DNA of 58,020 nucleotides from an uncultured Elusimicrobia bacterium (GTDB lineage: Bacteria > Elusimicrobiota > Elusimicrobia > Elusimicrobiales > UBA9959): positions 1 to 58,020 of the forward strand of contig CAIXBR010000105.1 in NCBI GenBank assembly GCA_903917735.1. The letters run 5' to 3'. Position 1 is the stretch's first letter; each line of letters opens with the position of its first letter. A model generated the notes under the pieces. That model saw nothing but the letters and a program-made list of their open reading frames with translations, was not told where the DNA came from and ran no database searches. Shown one piece after another: positions 16,519 through 26,188 of this stretch. A program made the position numbers and the translations under genes.

Positions 16519-18240
16519 CTACTTCCCGCTCTTCAGCTCCAGTACGGCGCGCTTAAGGGACTCGTCTCCCGGCGAACGCGCCGCGGCTTCTTCAAACGCC
16601 GCCAACCCTTCCTTTTTTCTCCCCAGCTTTAAAAGCAGGCCGCCCTTCTCTCGGTACAGCTCCGCACTGTCTGGATACGCGGCGCTGCCCGCAGCGTAAA
16701 CTTCCAGAGCATCGGACATATGTCCGAGTTTCTCAAGAGAGGCCGCGGCCGCGGAAATGATCCCCGGGGTCAGGCTTTCCGGCGCCAGCCCGGCGGCGCT
16801 GCGGAACGCCTGCACCGCTTTTAGATATTCTCCGGTCTCCGAGTATATGGGAACCAGCTGCCCCCAGCCTGCCGCCTCCGCGAACTTCAAATTAAAGGCC
16901 GGCGGGACCAGGCACAGAAGCGCCAGCGGGGCAGCGGCCAGGCAGGGCTTCCACACCGCGGCAGGGCTGCGGCGCAGGACGGCCTCTGCAAGCCTGCCGG
17001 CCGCCGCGGCCGCGAGCGGGATCAAAAGGACCAGAGCGGGCAAACGGTAGCGGTCGCTCATCCAGAAGGGCAGCAGGGACGCGAGATAGGCCAGAAAAAG
17101 GAGCAGCGGCAGGCCTGAACGCTCGCGGGGCCTGCAAAAGAAAAGGCCTATGGCGCCCAGGCAGCCTATAAATGCGAACGACACTAGCGGCAGGCCTAGC
17201 ACGGTCCTGAAATGCCCGGCTACGAACTGTATATCATAATTGTCCGGGATCTCGTAGCGGTTCCAGAAGAAGAAGAACTTGGCCGCTGTAATTATCAGCC
17301 AGCCGCCCGGATCGGCGGCGATGAACGATAATCCTCTGCGGAACCAGTACCCGGATATCTCAGAAGGTTTCAGCGGTCTGCCTGCGGACGCAGCGGCTAT
17401 GCGCGCGGGTTGGCTCTCCTCCTCATCCGGGGCGGGCGTAAAGCCGGCCGGATAAATGCCGGCGCCGGTGGCCTCCGGGTTATTGCCCAGAAAAAAAGTA
17501 TACCCCCCATTATAGGTTACCAACACCAGGTCCCGGCTGGCGCGCCAATTATGCAGCGCGGCCGGCAGTATAGTTACCGCGGCTCCCAGCAGCAGCGGCA
17601 GGGCCGAAACCGTCAGGTAACGGCGTAAGCCCGCGGGCCTGTCGCGCCTGAGCCAGAGCCACAGCAGCACGGCCGGCAGGAGCAGCAGCGTATTGGTGCG
17701 CAGCAGGGCGCTCCAGCCGGCCGCCAGCCCGCACAGGAAGTAGTCCCGCCAGCTACCGCGCTCCCCGGCGCGCAGCGCCAGCAGCGTAAATAAGGCCAGG
17801 GCGAACACCGCGAAGGTTTCCTTGCCCAGCAGGGCGGTGCTGAAAATGAAAGGACGGTAGAACGCGCACAGCAGCCCGGCCGCGAGCCCCGCGCGCCGGC
17901 TGAAACAGCGGGCGGCTATACGCATGACCATCACGCAGGTTACGGAATCGGCCAGCCCCTGCAGCCAGAGAACGCCCGAAGGATGGTGTCCGAAGATTTT
18001 ATAGAACCCGGCGAGGAAGTAAGGATAAAAAGGGGACTGGTAAAACGCGGCGTACCGTACAAGCTGTCCCCCCAGGATCTCCAGCGCCCACTTCTCATAA
18101 GCCCATGAATCGCCGCAAGGGGAACCGAGATACGGCAGATGCATCCATTGGAACAGGAAAACGGCCCGCACCCCCAGCGCCAACAGGAATACCAGCGCCA
18201 CGTTGAACAAAAAGATTCTGTTCTCTCTCAGGTCGTCCAT
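16519..18240 (-). CDS. GT39/ArnT-like membrane glycosyltransferase with C-terminal TPRs
   Basis: The 573-residue protein has about 10-12 membrane segments and the first-loop acidic motif GDSWAYEKWA (near 42-51) typical of polyprenyl-phosphate-sugar-dependent glycosyltransferases (PMT/ArnT, GT39/GT83). The sequence LRTNTLLLLPAVLLWLW and the late DRYRLPALVLLIPLAA stretch also fit. The last ~110 residues are TPR-like (YSETGEYLKAVQAF, LEKLGHMSDALEVYAAG, LLLKLGRKKEGLAAFEEA). It would move a sugar from a lipid carrier to an acceptor outside the inner membrane. It begins 24 bases after the GH30 gene, so both may be one transcript. Confidence 0.8.
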   Translation of the reverse strand: MDDLRENRIFLFNVALVFLLALGVRAVFLFQWMHLPYLGSPCGDSWAYEKWALEILGGQLVRYAAFYQSPFYPYFLAGFYKIFGHHPSGVLWLQGLADSVTCVMVMRIAARCFSRRAGLAAGLLCAFYRPFIFSTALLGKETFAVFALALFTLLALRAGERGSWRDYFLCGLAAGWSALLRTNTLLLLPAVLLWLWLRRDRPAGLRRYLTVSALPLLLGAAVTILPAALHNWRASRDLVLVTYNGGYTFFLGNNPEATGAGIYPAGFTPAPDEEESQPARIAAASAGRPLKPSEISGYWFRRGLSFIAADPGGWLIITAAKFFFFWNRYEIPDNYDIQFVAGHFRTVLGLPLVSFAFIGCLGAIGLFFCRPRERSGLPLLLFLAYLASLLPFWMSDRYRLPALVLLIPLAAAAAGRLAEAVLRRSPAAVWKPCLAAAPLALLCLVPPAFNLKFAEAAGWGQLVPIYSETGEYLKAVQAFRSAAGLAPESLTPGIISAAAASLEKLGHMSDALEVYAAGSAAYPDSAELYREKGGLLLKLGRKKEGLAAFEEAAARSPGDESLKRAVLELKSGK

Positions 18241-18264
18241 ACGGGGTTGCCGCCTTCCGGCCGC

Positions 18265-19731
18265 TTACAGCCCCTTTATAACATAAGTCCCGGCGGAATC
18301 CCCGGGCAGCGCCGCCGCCGCAGTTCTGCCCTGATAACTGATCTCGAAAACGGCCGGCTCCGGGGCCTCGTTCAGGACGATAAGGACTACGGCCCCCGAC
18401 GGGGTTTTGAAAGCCGCGTTCGGCAGCGACGGGAGTAGGTTGGAGCCGATCCTGACGGAACCGGGCCTGACGAACTTAGCGGCGTGCGCCAGCACGTAGT
18501 AGGCCACGTCGCGCCTGACGCCCTGCCCTATGGTGATGGCTCCCTGGCAGGAGGTGCAGCCGCCCGGGGTATGCGGGTTATAAGCGGGGTCCGAAGCCAG
18601 GTTCCATTCCAGGACGTTGCGGCTCCAGTTTCTTACCGAGCCTATCAGCAGGTCCCCCAGGTGCCATTTAAAATCCGCTGCGAACTTGCTGGGTCCGCCT
18701 ACCCACTGCTCGGTCATGTAGACGTTCTTGTCCGGATACGCGTCATGTACCTGCGACATGGCTGTAAGCTCGCCGGCATATTTGTGGAAAGCCGAGCCGT
18801 CCACATAGCGGGCGGTTTCCTTGTCGGCAAGTATGGAGAGAGGATATTCCGGCTTGTCGCAGTTGTGGTCGTAAAGGATTATCTTCGTCTTTATCCCGTC
18901 CTTGGCGAACTGCGGTCCCAGATACTCCCTGATGAAAAGCCCCTGGGCTTCGGCCGGCATGAACATGCTGGGATTATTGTCCGGGTTCAGCGGCTCGTTC
19001 TGCACGGTGAGCGCATCAATATTTATCCCCTCGGTCCGCATGGCCTTTATGTAGGCTGACAGGTAGCGCGCGTAGACGCCGTAACATTCCGGTTTCAAGG
19101 ACCCGCCGGCGGATTTCCCGTTAGTCTTCATCCAGGCCGGAGCGGACCACGGCGTAGCCAGAAGCTTGAGCTCCGGGTTTATCGCCAGTATTTTTTTTAG
19201 CACCGGTATAAGGGCTTTCCGGTCCGGCGCTATGCTGAAACGGTCCAGCCCCGGGTCCTGTTCCGTGCCGGGAGGGAGGTCGTCGTAGGAAAAAACGCTC
19301 TCATCGAGATCGGAAGCCCCCGCGCTTATCCTCAGGTAGCTCAGCCCTATGGAATTTCCGTCCGTGCCGAAAAGCTCCCGCAGCAGGGCGTCCTTTTCTT
19401 CAGCGGACAGGCCCTGTATCAGCTGGGCGCTGCCGCCGGTCAGGGCGCAGCCGAAACCGTCCATCTCCTGGTAGGCCGTGCCGGGGTCTATTTTTATCGC
19501 CTGGCCGGAGCCGCCGGCCGGCGCGTTGAACCCGAGGAGTTCAGGCTGCCGTTGAAAAAGGGAGGAACCGTCCGTCCTGGTCAGCCAGACTTCGGCCGAA
19601 GCGGCCTGCGTATCTACAGCGGTGTTTTTCAGGACGCCGCCGGAGGCGCAGGCTGAGGCCAGAAGGAACAGCGGCGCCGCGCAAAGCCAGCCGCGTCCGA
19701 ATATGAAATTCCACGGTCCTTTAATATCCAT
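18265..19731 (-). CDS. GH30-family glycoside hydrolase lipoprotein (glucosylceramidase-like)
   Basis: About 488 residues from the ATG with AAGGGA upstream; an earlier in-frame start 23 codons up lacks a ribosome site. The N-terminus (…LFLLASACASGG) looks like a lipoprotein signal with the cysteine near residue 29. The catalytic domain shows QEMDGFGCALTGGSA, LSYLRISAGASDLD, LKLLATPWSAPAWMKTNG, the acid/base Glu in TVQNEP (near 243) and the nucleophile Glu in MTEQW (near 340), as in GH30. It would cut beta-linked glucosyl, xylosyl or related glycans outside the cell. The C-terminal beta domain is present. Confidence 0.88.
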   Translation of the reverse strand: MDIKGPWNFIFGRGWLCAAPLFLLASACASGGVLKNTAVDTQAASAEVWLTRTDGSSLFQRQPELLGFNAPAGGSGQAIKIDPGTAYQEMDGFGCALTGGSAQLIQGLSAEEKDALLRELFGTDGNSIGLSYLRISAGASDLDESVFSYDDLPPGTEQDPGLDRFSIAPDRKALIPVLKKILAINPELKLLATPWSAPAWMKTNGKSAGGSLKPECYGVYARYLSAYIKAMRTEGINIDALTVQNEPLNPDNNPSMFMPAEAQGLFIREYLGPQFAKDGIKTKIILYDHNCDKPEYPLSILADKETARYVDGSAFHKYAGELTAMSQVHDAYPDKNVYMTEQWVGGPSKFAADFKWHLGDLLIGSVRNWSRNVLEWNLASDPAYNPHTPGGCTSCQGAITIGQGVRRDVAYYVLAHAAKFVRPGSVRIGSNLLPSLPNAAFKTPSGAVVLIVLNEAPEPAVFEISYQGRTAAAALPGDSAGTYVIKGL

Positions 19732-19812
19732 AGCGTCCCTTTCAGTATCACTAAAATGCGGCACTGCGAATAGGCCTGTTCTATGCCCGACTGCGCCCAA
19801 GCGCCGGAAGAG

Positions 19813-20913
19813 TCAGCTAATGGCCCGGGCCGAACCGGCGGCCAGGTCCATCATTTTCACCAGGTACTCCCGCGAAGGGTGTCCTTCGCGTGAAAAGCCG
19901 AGAACAAGACGTCCTTTATCCAGGAGCAGATAGGCGAATCCGCCTTCGCAAGCAGGCGAGGGACCGCCGCCGCCGGCTATTGCCCTGAGCAGGACCGGGG
20001 CGGCTTCGGGCGGGTCACAATAAACCCCGCAGTCCTCCCAGCCTGCCACCGGCGGCGCGGAAGGCAGAAGGAGCGGCACACCTAAGGGCCTGTGAAGATA
20101 GCCCTTGGGATGCACCAGCAGCCTGCGCCCGGCCCAGCCGGGGGCTTCGCAACTTATCTCAAGATAAAAAGACGGCGGACAGTCCCGGGACCACTCGATC
20201 TGGTTGACGTTCACCAAAGTCCCTATGCCCTTCCAGACGCCGCGGGCGTCATACTTGCCGTCCCTGCCCAGCGGGCCGCTGTCGGCCAGAGTGAAGCCGA
20301 GCGGCTCCAGCAGCTCCACTACGTCGGTATCGGTCTGGTAATTAAGGGCGTAATATCCGCCATAAATGCTGGCGGCCAGCCCGATCAGCCCCATAAAAGA
20401 ATAGACGTTCCATCGGTCAGGCATATCGGAAGCGCCGGACAACTGTATGATAAGCGTCACGGCGCCCGCCATCAGACCGCAGGCCGACGCCGTGCCTACA
20501 AGGAACCGGAGCAGGTTAGAGAACCTGCCGGGAGGGCCCAGGCGCACGTAGACGGCCGCGTAACTGCCCACGGCCAGCAGCGTAAGCCCGATAAAGCCCA
20601 GAGTCCAGTTATTAAAGCCGCCAGGGGAGAATTTCATGCCGACGATCCCGATTATCACGGCCGCGATACAGACGAAGCGGAACCGCGTTTCGGTCAGCAG
20701 GTTGGAAAATTTTTTATTTGAGTTGCCGCCGCCCGGCAGGCCCAACCCCGTCACGGCGAGACGATAGCCCGGGAACAGGAGCAGCAGCGCGCCGGCCCCC
20801 ATGAGGACCAGGCATCCATCCGGGGAATTACCCGAAGCCCGCTGCGTCCTCATCCAGAAATATCCGGCCCCCAGCAGCGCTATCCCGACGGCCGACATGA
20901 TCCGCATAAACAT
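19813..20913 (-). CDS. Multi-pass membrane protein of unknown function
   Basis: The 366-residue protein has an N-terminal hydrophobic segment, a second near 35-55, then four or so from 75 to 195 (FVCIAAVIIGIVGM, LGFIGLTLLAVGSYAAVYV, LMAGAVTLIIQL, FMGLIGLAASIYGGYYAL). A soluble C-terminal domain from about 200 follows (…WKGIGTLVNVNQIEWSRD…, ends DLAAGSARAIS). I recognise no family. GAGGGG lies before the first ATG, with a second ATG two codons later. It precedes the GH30 gene by 80 bases in the same direction. Confidence 0.65.
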   Translation of the reverse strand: MFMRIMSAVGIALLGAGYFWMRTQRASGNSPDGCLVLMGAGALLLLFPGYRLAVTGLGLPGGGNSNKKFSNLLTETRFRFVCIAAVIIGIVGMKFSPGGFNNWTLGFIGLTLLAVGSYAAVYVRLGPPGRFSNLLRFLVGTASACGLMAGAVTLIIQLSGASDMPDRWNVYSFMGLIGLAASIYGGYYALNYQTDTDVVELLEPLGFTLADSGPLGRDGKYDARGVWKGIGTLVNVNQIEWSRDCPPSFYLEISCEAPGWAGRRLLVHPKGYLHRPLGVPLLLPSAPPVAGWEDCGVYCDPPEAAPVLLRAIAGGGGPSPACEGGFAYLLLDKGRLVLGFSREGHPSREYLVKMMDLAAGSARAIS

Positions 20914-21041
20914 GAGCCCCTCACACCCGGATCCGCAACACGCTCCGGACTCAGCTTAAATAGCCGAGCTTTTTAAGGACAGACAACTATTTTAACTCCG
21001 GGTAATCGCACTATACAAAATCCCCGCAAAAACAAATCAGG

Positions 21042-23684
21042 TCAGACCTTTACTCTCTTGTCTATGACCCTGCGGATCTTGCCGGTGCGCTGGATGCGCT
21101 CCAGCGCGTTGGGCTTCAGCACTTCGATAGCCGGCTTATCCAGCCATTTCATCCGCACGCTGTCGTGCAGGTCCGAACAGTGCTTCTCTATCTCCCGCCA
21201 CAGAAGGTCCCCGAGTTCCCCGGCTCTCGCCAAAGCGTACGGATCTTTAACTTCCACCCGGATAGCCAGAGTATCCCTGTGCCCCTTTTTATCTATAACG
21301 ACCTGAAAATTAAAACTCAGGTCCGTGATCTTCCCCAGCGCGTTCTGGATGTCGTTCACGAACAGGTGCGCCCCGCCCACATGGATGCGGTCGTCGCAGC
21401 GCCCTAGGATCTCAAACAGCGGCTCCTTCCTGCCGCAGGCGCAGGGCTTCATTATCCAGCGCCCCAGGTCGCCCACCCGGTAGCGTATAATAGGCATGTG
21501 CTTCTTCGAAAGGCACGTCACTACCAGCTCGCCCACGTCCCCTTTCTTCACCGGTGCCATCGTGTCCTGGTCCACGAACTCTATGAACTGGCTGAAAGCG
21601 AACAGGTGATGCTGCCCCTTCACGCACACGGGGCACTGGAAGCCGATAGCCCCCGCGTCCGCCGTGGCGTAGCCCGCCGAGCGCACGTCCACACCGGGAA
21701 ACACGCTCTTGAAGAACTTTATCATCTCTTCGCCCACGTATTCCCCGCCGTACAAGATCTTCTTCACGGGCAGCTTATATTTACCCTTGTTCGCCTTAAC
21801 AAATTCGGCCAGCTTCACCAGGAAAGAAGGCAGGCCGATCAAAGCCGTAACCTTGAAATCATGAAGATAGCCGATTATGTTCTCGAGCGGCAGGTTGCTC
21901 CCCACCGGCACCGAGATGGCCTTGGTGTAGGCTATGGCCTTCTCGGCGGAGAGCCAGCTGGACCAGAGGTTGCCGGCGATGAAGAGGTTGGCTATGGTGT
22001 CCTTCTCCCCGAGGCCGGCGGTCTCGTACGTGAAGGCCAGCATCCGGCAGGTATGGTCGTATTCGTGCTGGTCGTAAAAAACGTATTTCGGCTGCCCGGT
22101 GGAGCCGCCGCTCGCGAAATAGATGCCGCGCTGCACCTTGGAGGTCAGCAGGTCCGCGCTGTCCGGAGGCGTGTTCTCCAGCACGTGGTGCTTCTCGAGG
22201 AACGGCACCTTGGCGAAATCCTCGAAACTGACTATCCGCGGCACACCCTTGAAATGACGCCCGTAGAAAGGGCTGCGGGTCCTGGCGTGGTCCACCAGTT
22301 CGCTCAGCCGGTCCAGCTGCGACGGCTTCTCCTCTATCGGCACCCAGTTCACCAGCGACATCATAGGGAAAATCCCGTCGTGCGGGGAGCCGTTGGCCTC
22401 CTCCAGCATCTTCCCCAGTTTCACCACGCGCGCTATGCCGGCCGGGGCCAGCGTCTCCAGCACCTTCTTGCGCTCTATGGAGCCGCCCACGCCCACCGTC
22501 TGTATATAGCCGCGCATGGGCATCAGCAATTTTTTCACTTCCTCTATGCTTTCCACCGTTTTAACATACAGCACGCGGTTCAGCGGGGACACGCGGTACA
22601 CCGGGTCAGCCTCGTAAATAATGGTCCAGTCGGTCTTCGGGGCGGAACTCTCGTAAGAGGCGTTCCCTAGCGCCGCGTCCACCCGGGCCAGTTCCCTGGC
22701 CCTGGTTATTTCCACCTGCTCGTCGGGGGAAAGCCGGCCCTGCGGCAGGTCCTTGGCAAGCTGCGCGAAATGCTTTTTCGCCTCTTTAAGGAAAGAGGCG
22801 GCAAGCTCCTTATGGCGCTTTGCGGGGGCTATCAGATAAAGCGTGTGCAGCGAGGAACAGGCGGCCTGGTCCCAAAGCGAGGCATCGGTAGCCGCGCGCC
22901 GGGCCACATTAGCCATCCCCTCGTACTCTATGCAGCTCTCGAATACCACGCCCACGCTGGTCTTGGGGCCAAAGCCCTCCACGCGCACGTCGATCGGGGC
23001 TATCCTGCGGTAGGACTGCACCGCGTCGTAGCCGCCCCAGACGAAAACCGCGTTCACGTTCCTGAGCGCGGCCTCCTCAAGCCCCTGACTGCCGCCCTTC
23101 CAGTTGACTATGACGGCGCATTTTGAAAGTATGCCCTTCTCATCCACTTCCTTAAGGGCGTCCATAAAAAGGTTTATAAAGTTGGAGCCGGAGGAGGAAA
23201 GCTTAATAATATTGACGTTCTTGGTGAGGAAGCCTATCACCAGGGAGTCCAGGATGCCCAAAAACACGTTGCCCGCGCCCACGTGCAGCACCACGCCCTT
23301 CGGCATGGCGCGCACCAGCCCGTCGTAGCCGCGGCGCTCCACGGGAGCCTCCAGCGCGTAGGGGAGGAACAATTCCATGTTCATGCGCTTCATAAGCGTC
23401 TGGCGGTCCAGGATCTCGGGTATTATATCCAGGCTTTTATCTATTACCGGTTCGGAAAAAGTGATGTGCTCTTTTAAATGGGCCAGCGCGGCCTTGCGGT
23501 ATTTGCCGCCCTTGGCGAACAGCTGCCCGGCTTTTGACAGTGTCCCGGCTATGTAGTCGCGGGAGGCCCCGCGCATAAGTTCGCGCGCGCCCTGCGCCTG
23601 CAGGCCTATCTTTTCCAGTTCCGCCGGGGTCCATGAACTCTTGTCTGAGACCTTTCCGAATAAATAAGTGTTGTGTATTTTCAT
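21042..23684 (-). CDS. LuxC acyl reductase fused to a PaaK-like adenylate-forming domain
   Basis: The 880-residue protein has two parts. Residues about 60-420 match the LuxC reductase family: GVVLHVGAGNVFLGILDSL, NVNIIKLSSSGSNFI, AVFVWGGYDAVQSYRRIAP and LWDQAACSSLHTLYL, with the acyl-accepting Cys near 273. This domain reduces an acyl group to aldehyde with NADPH. Residues about 460-880 match the PaaK/AMP-forming ligase fold: FASGGSTGQPKYVFYD (near 525, ATP loop), LIGLPSFLVKL, KILYGGEYVGEEM, SAGYATADAGAIGFQCP, IIRYRVGDLGRW and CACGRKEP. Its start overlaps the stop of the LuxE-like gene by ATGA. The fusion suggests activation and reduction of one acyl substrate. No LuxA/LuxB is present. Known LuxC proteins are about 480 residues with no such extension. 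Confidence 0.88.
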   Translation of the reverse strand: MKIHNTYLFGKVSDKSSWTPAELEKIGLQAQGARELMRGASRDYIAGTLSKAGQLFAKGGKYRKAALAHLKEHITFSEPVIDKSLDIIPEILDRQTLMKRMNMELFLPYALEAPVERRGYDGLVRAMPKGVVLHVGAGNVFLGILDSLVIGFLTKNVNIIKLSSSGSNFINLFMDALKEVDEKGILSKCAVIVNWKGGSQGLEEAALRNVNAVFVWGGYDAVQSYRRIAPIDVRVEGFGPKTSVGVVFESCIEYEGMANVARRAATDASLWDQAACSSLHTLYLIAPAKRHKELAASFLKEAKKHFAQLAKDLPQGRLSPDEQVEITRARELARVDAALGNASYESSAPKTDWTIIYEADPVYRVSPLNRVLYVKTVESIEEVKKLLMPMRGYIQTVGVGGSIERKKVLETLAPAGIARVVKLGKMLEEANGSPHDGIFPMMSLVNWVPIEEKPSQLDRLSELVDHARTRSPFYGRHFKGVPRIVSFEDFAKVPFLEKHHVLENTPPDSADLLTSKVQRGIYFASGGSTGQPKYVFYDQHEYDHTCRMLAFTYETAGLGEKDTIANLFIAGNLWSSWLSAEKAIAYTKAISVPVGSNLPLENIIGYLHDFKVTALIGLPSFLVKLAEFVKANKGKYKLPVKKILYGGEYVGEEMIKFFKSVFPGVDVRSAGYATADAGAIGFQCPVCVKGQHHLFAFSQFIEFVDQDTMAPVKKGDVGELVVTCLSKKHMPIIRYRVGDLGRWIMKPCACGRKEPLFEILGRCDDRIHVGGAHLFVNDIQNALGKITDLSFNFQVVIDKKGHRDTLAIRVEVKDPYALARAGELGDLLWREIEKHCSDLHDSVRMKWLDKPAIEVLKPNALERIQRTGKIRRVIDKRVKV

Positions 23685-24850
23685 AGCATCGTCGCGGCGC
23701 TTATGGCGCAGCCCTTAAGTTTTTTCACCCCCGCGCGGCCGTGTATTTCCATCACCGGGCCCGGCAGGCCGCAGGAGCACTTCTCCCGCACCAGGCCGAA
23801 GTCCGAAGAGAGAACGGAAAGCGACGGGTAGCTGGTCAGGTAAGGCGTTATGAACTGGAGCAGGCCGGTTTTTCCGTAGCCCAGCGGCTCAAGCGTAGCG
23901 GGGTGGCGCGCGATGATGCGGCCGTAATTGGGCACGTGGAAGTTGCCGAGCCGGCAGTCCACGTAGGGCACGCCGTGTTCCACCATGCCGAACAGGTCGC
24001 GCACGTTCTCCTCCGGGATGCCCAGGTTGTCGGCCAGGATCTTGCGGTAGACCTTTTTGTCCACGGCCTCGTCGGCCAGGGTTTTCCAGCCGCCGCCGGT
24101 GACCACGCTCGAGCCGGGGTTAAGGCGCGGTGTTCGCCCGTAGCGGCGCTTGAACTCGTCGGTAAGCTTAAGGGCGAAGGCCGGGAAGCCCACCAGCCGC
24201 ACCAGGGAACCCGCGTCTTCGAACTTCTTCATCGCGGCCACGGCGCCGTCCAGGTCGAAATAAAAATCCTTCTTCTCCCTGCTCCAGCGGAAAGTGTAGA
24301 AGATCTCGCCCTTTTTGGTAAAGCCGGAGAGCAGCTTGTCCGTCCAGGCGGTACCAAGGTCACGCGCCACCTCCGGGTCGTAGGTGAAGCAGATGTAGTC
24401 GTGCGCGCGCTCAAGGTCCGTAAGGCCCAACCCCTCGAAAACTTTCCAGGCCATGCGCCTTACGCGCATCAGCGAACCGCGGTCCAGCTGCATGCGGCTG
24501 CGCTGGCCGGAGGTGCCGCTGGACTTGAGTTCCAGAACTATCCTGGAGTAAGGCAGCGTGGTGAGGTCGCGCTCTTTCAGCGCGGCTACGAAGATGAAGG
24601 GGATATTTTCAATGTCACGTTCGGTCTTTACCGAAGCGGGGCTGAAGCCCTCCGCCTTGTAGAGAGCCTTCAGCACAGGGGCGTGTTTCCTCTGGAAAGA
24701 CAGCGCGGCGCGCATGGCAGCGCAGAAAGCCCCTGAGGTTGCGGGGGAGTACTCGAAGGCCGGCGTCTCGAACAGCGCATCCACGGCACTTCGGCTTTTC
24801 AGCGGCTTATAAAAAGGCGGCAGGCGGTCTTCCACGGAAAGGTCAGCCAT
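23681..24850 (-). CDS. LuxE-like acyl-protein synthetase
   Basis: 389 residues from the ATG with AAGGA 7 bases upstream; the longer open frame adds 26 codons with no ribosome site. LuxE family features: LKSSGTSGQRSRMQLDR (ATP/adenylate loop), GFPAFALKLTDEF, VVTGGGWKTL, FGMVEHGVPYVDC and LLQFITPYLTSYPSLSVLSSD. There is a Cys-rich stretch EKCSCGLPG and a C-terminal GCAISAA, whose Cys could be the acyl carrier as in Vibrio LuxE. It activates a fatty acid as acyl-AMP and passes it to LuxC. It lies between the GNAT gene (34 bases upstream) and the LuxC-PaaK gene (4-base overlap), so all three form one unit. Confidence 0.88.
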   Translation of the reverse strand: MADLSVEDRLPPFYKPLKSRSAVDALFETPAFEYSPATSGAFCAAMRAALSFQRKHAPVLKALYKAEGFSPASVKTERDIENIPFIFVAALKERDLTTLPYSRIVLELKSSGTSGQRSRMQLDRGSLMRVRRMAWKVFEGLGLTDLERAHDYICFTYDPEVARDLGTAWTDKLLSGFTKKGEIFYTFRWSREKKDFYFDLDGAVAAMKKFEDAGSLVRLVGFPAFALKLTDEFKRRYGRTPRLNPGSSVVTGGGWKTLADEAVDKKVYRKILADNLGIPEENVRDLFGMVEHGVPYVDCRLGNFHVPNYGRIIARHPATLEPLGYGKTGLLQFITPYLTSYPSLSVLSSDFGLVREKCSCGLPGPVMEIHGRAGVKKLKGCAISAATML

Positions 24851-24884
24851 AATTATTCCTTTTTCAACATGAGCGATCGCGCCG

Positions 24885-26081
24885 CTATTTCGGCTCGGTC
24901 TTAAAAGCCAGCTCGATGTAATTCTCACGCCATAGCTTCAGATATTCCCGCAGGAAGTTTTTATACAGCGAGATTATTTTGACGTTGCGGAAGTCCAGCA
25001 CGTCGAAAGTGCGCGAGAAGGCTATGCAGTCATAGCGCTTGGTGCCCATTTTCTTAACACAGGGGAAATAGGCGCTGGGGATGTAGCGCGCGTCCAGCGC
25101 GTCGCGCTGTATGGCCGGGGAATAGGCGTCTATGATCACCTCTATATAAGCCATATCCATCTCGCTGACCTTGCGGGCTATGCTTTCCAGCACCACCGCG
25201 AAACTTTTTTCATTGGTCACTCCCCCCACCACCACGCTGTACTTGTCCTTCTGGTTGTAGGTCAGGTACACCTCGGTGCCCTGGTCCGGGGTGACCAGTA
25301 TAAGGTTGGGGTCGTGGAACGGCATGGTTATATGCTCGAAGAAGCTGTTGTTCTTGGTCTTCTTCCAGCGGTTCTTTATAAAATTAGGCGCCGTTATGCT
25401 CTCGAAAGTAAGCAGCGGGATGCGCTGTTTGTGGTCGCTGTAGTCGCCTTTTACGTCCTTTATGGTAGGCTTGTCCAGGTTTATCTGGCGGCGGACTATA
25501 TCGTAAAAAGGCTCGGCTTCCGGGATCAGGCGCGGGCGCTGCCTGCGGCGCGCCAGGCCGGTCTCTGTGAAATAGCCGGTAAGGCAGTGCGTTTCGTTGT
25601 CGTGCACCTTGTGGGTGTTGGGGAAAATGCCCAGTTTTATAAACCCGAGGGTCTCGGTCAGCCTCTGCGGCGCGTAGTTGGCGGTGCGGGTGGTGGCGTA
25701 AACAAGGTCCACCAGGTCTTTCGTTTTAGTGATGTCGTCGAGGATCAGCTTCATCATCGTATAGGCCAGGTCGAGCTTGCGGAACTCCTGGCTTACTACG
25801 GCGCCGAAGGCCTTTGAAATGCGGTGCGTTATATCCACGGCGTAAACCAGACTGCCTACCACGCGGCCCTCGCACTCGGCCACTATCCAGTAGTAGTCGT
25901 TGTCCTCTATAGCCCGGCGCATCTTGTCTTTGTCCGTCACTATCGGCACGGAATAGGTGCCGCCGTAAACTTCGGCGTAAAGCATCTGTATCCGCCGCAT
26001 GTCGGCTATTTTAGCCAGCCGGATGATAAGGTCCGGTTTGCCCGCTGTCTTTATTGTTTTTTCTATTTTTCTTAACGCCAT
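24885..26081 (-). CDS. Tandem GNAT-like acyltransferase, first gene of the LuxE/LuxC unit
   Basis: The 398-residue protein has an N-terminal GNAT fold (about 18-150: LIIRLAKIADMRRIQMLYAE, WIVAECEGRVVGSLVYAV, AVVSQEFRKLDLAYTMMKL, YAPQRLTETLGFIKLGIFPN). The C-terminal half (about 245-395) is less certain but reads like a second GNAT-type domain (EMDMAYIEVIIDAYSPAIQRD, GTKRYDCIAFSR). The acyl-CoA-binding loop is not sharply visible in the second half. Its start codon lies only 7 bases after a TATATT -10, with no Shine-Dalgarno. Operon position suggests it transfers or accepts an acyl group made or reduced by the LuxE/LuxC proteins. The substrate is not deducible. Confidence 0.8.
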   Translation of the reverse strand: MALRKIEKTIKTAGKPDLIIRLAKIADMRRIQMLYAEVYGGTYSVPIVTDKDKMRRAIEDNDYYWIVAECEGRVVGSLVYAVDITHRISKAFGAVVSQEFRKLDLAYTMMKLILDDITKTKDLVDLVYATTRTANYAPQRLTETLGFIKLGIFPNTHKVHDNETHCLTGYFTETGLARRRQRPRLIPEAEPFYDIVRRQINLDKPTIKDVKGDYSDHKQRIPLLTFESITAPNFIKNRWKKTKNNSFFEHITMPFHDPNLILVTPDQGTEVYLTYNQKDKYSVVVGGVTNEKSFAVVLESIARKVSEMDMAYIEVIIDAYSPAIQRDALDARYIPSAYFPCVKKMGTKRYDCIAFSRTFDVLDFRNVKIISLYKNFLREYLKLWRENYIELAFKTEPK

Positions 26082-26088
26082 ATAATAT

Positions 26089-26118
26089 AATATAGTAAAA
26101 ATAGCGGTCTTTTCATAA
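26089..26118 (-). promoter_or_regulatory. Promoter of the GNAT-luxE-luxC unit
   Basis: On the minus strand: TTATGA (26118-26113), 18-base spacer, TATATT (26094-26089), then 7 bases to the ATG at 26081. Very AT-rich compared with surroundings; predicts a leaderless transcript. Confidence 0.45.
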
Positions 26119-26188
26119 TGACGGCGGTCAGACGCCGCAAGGACCCTAACTAAACTGCCCTGCAGTCAGACTATCCGGATTATTGAAC

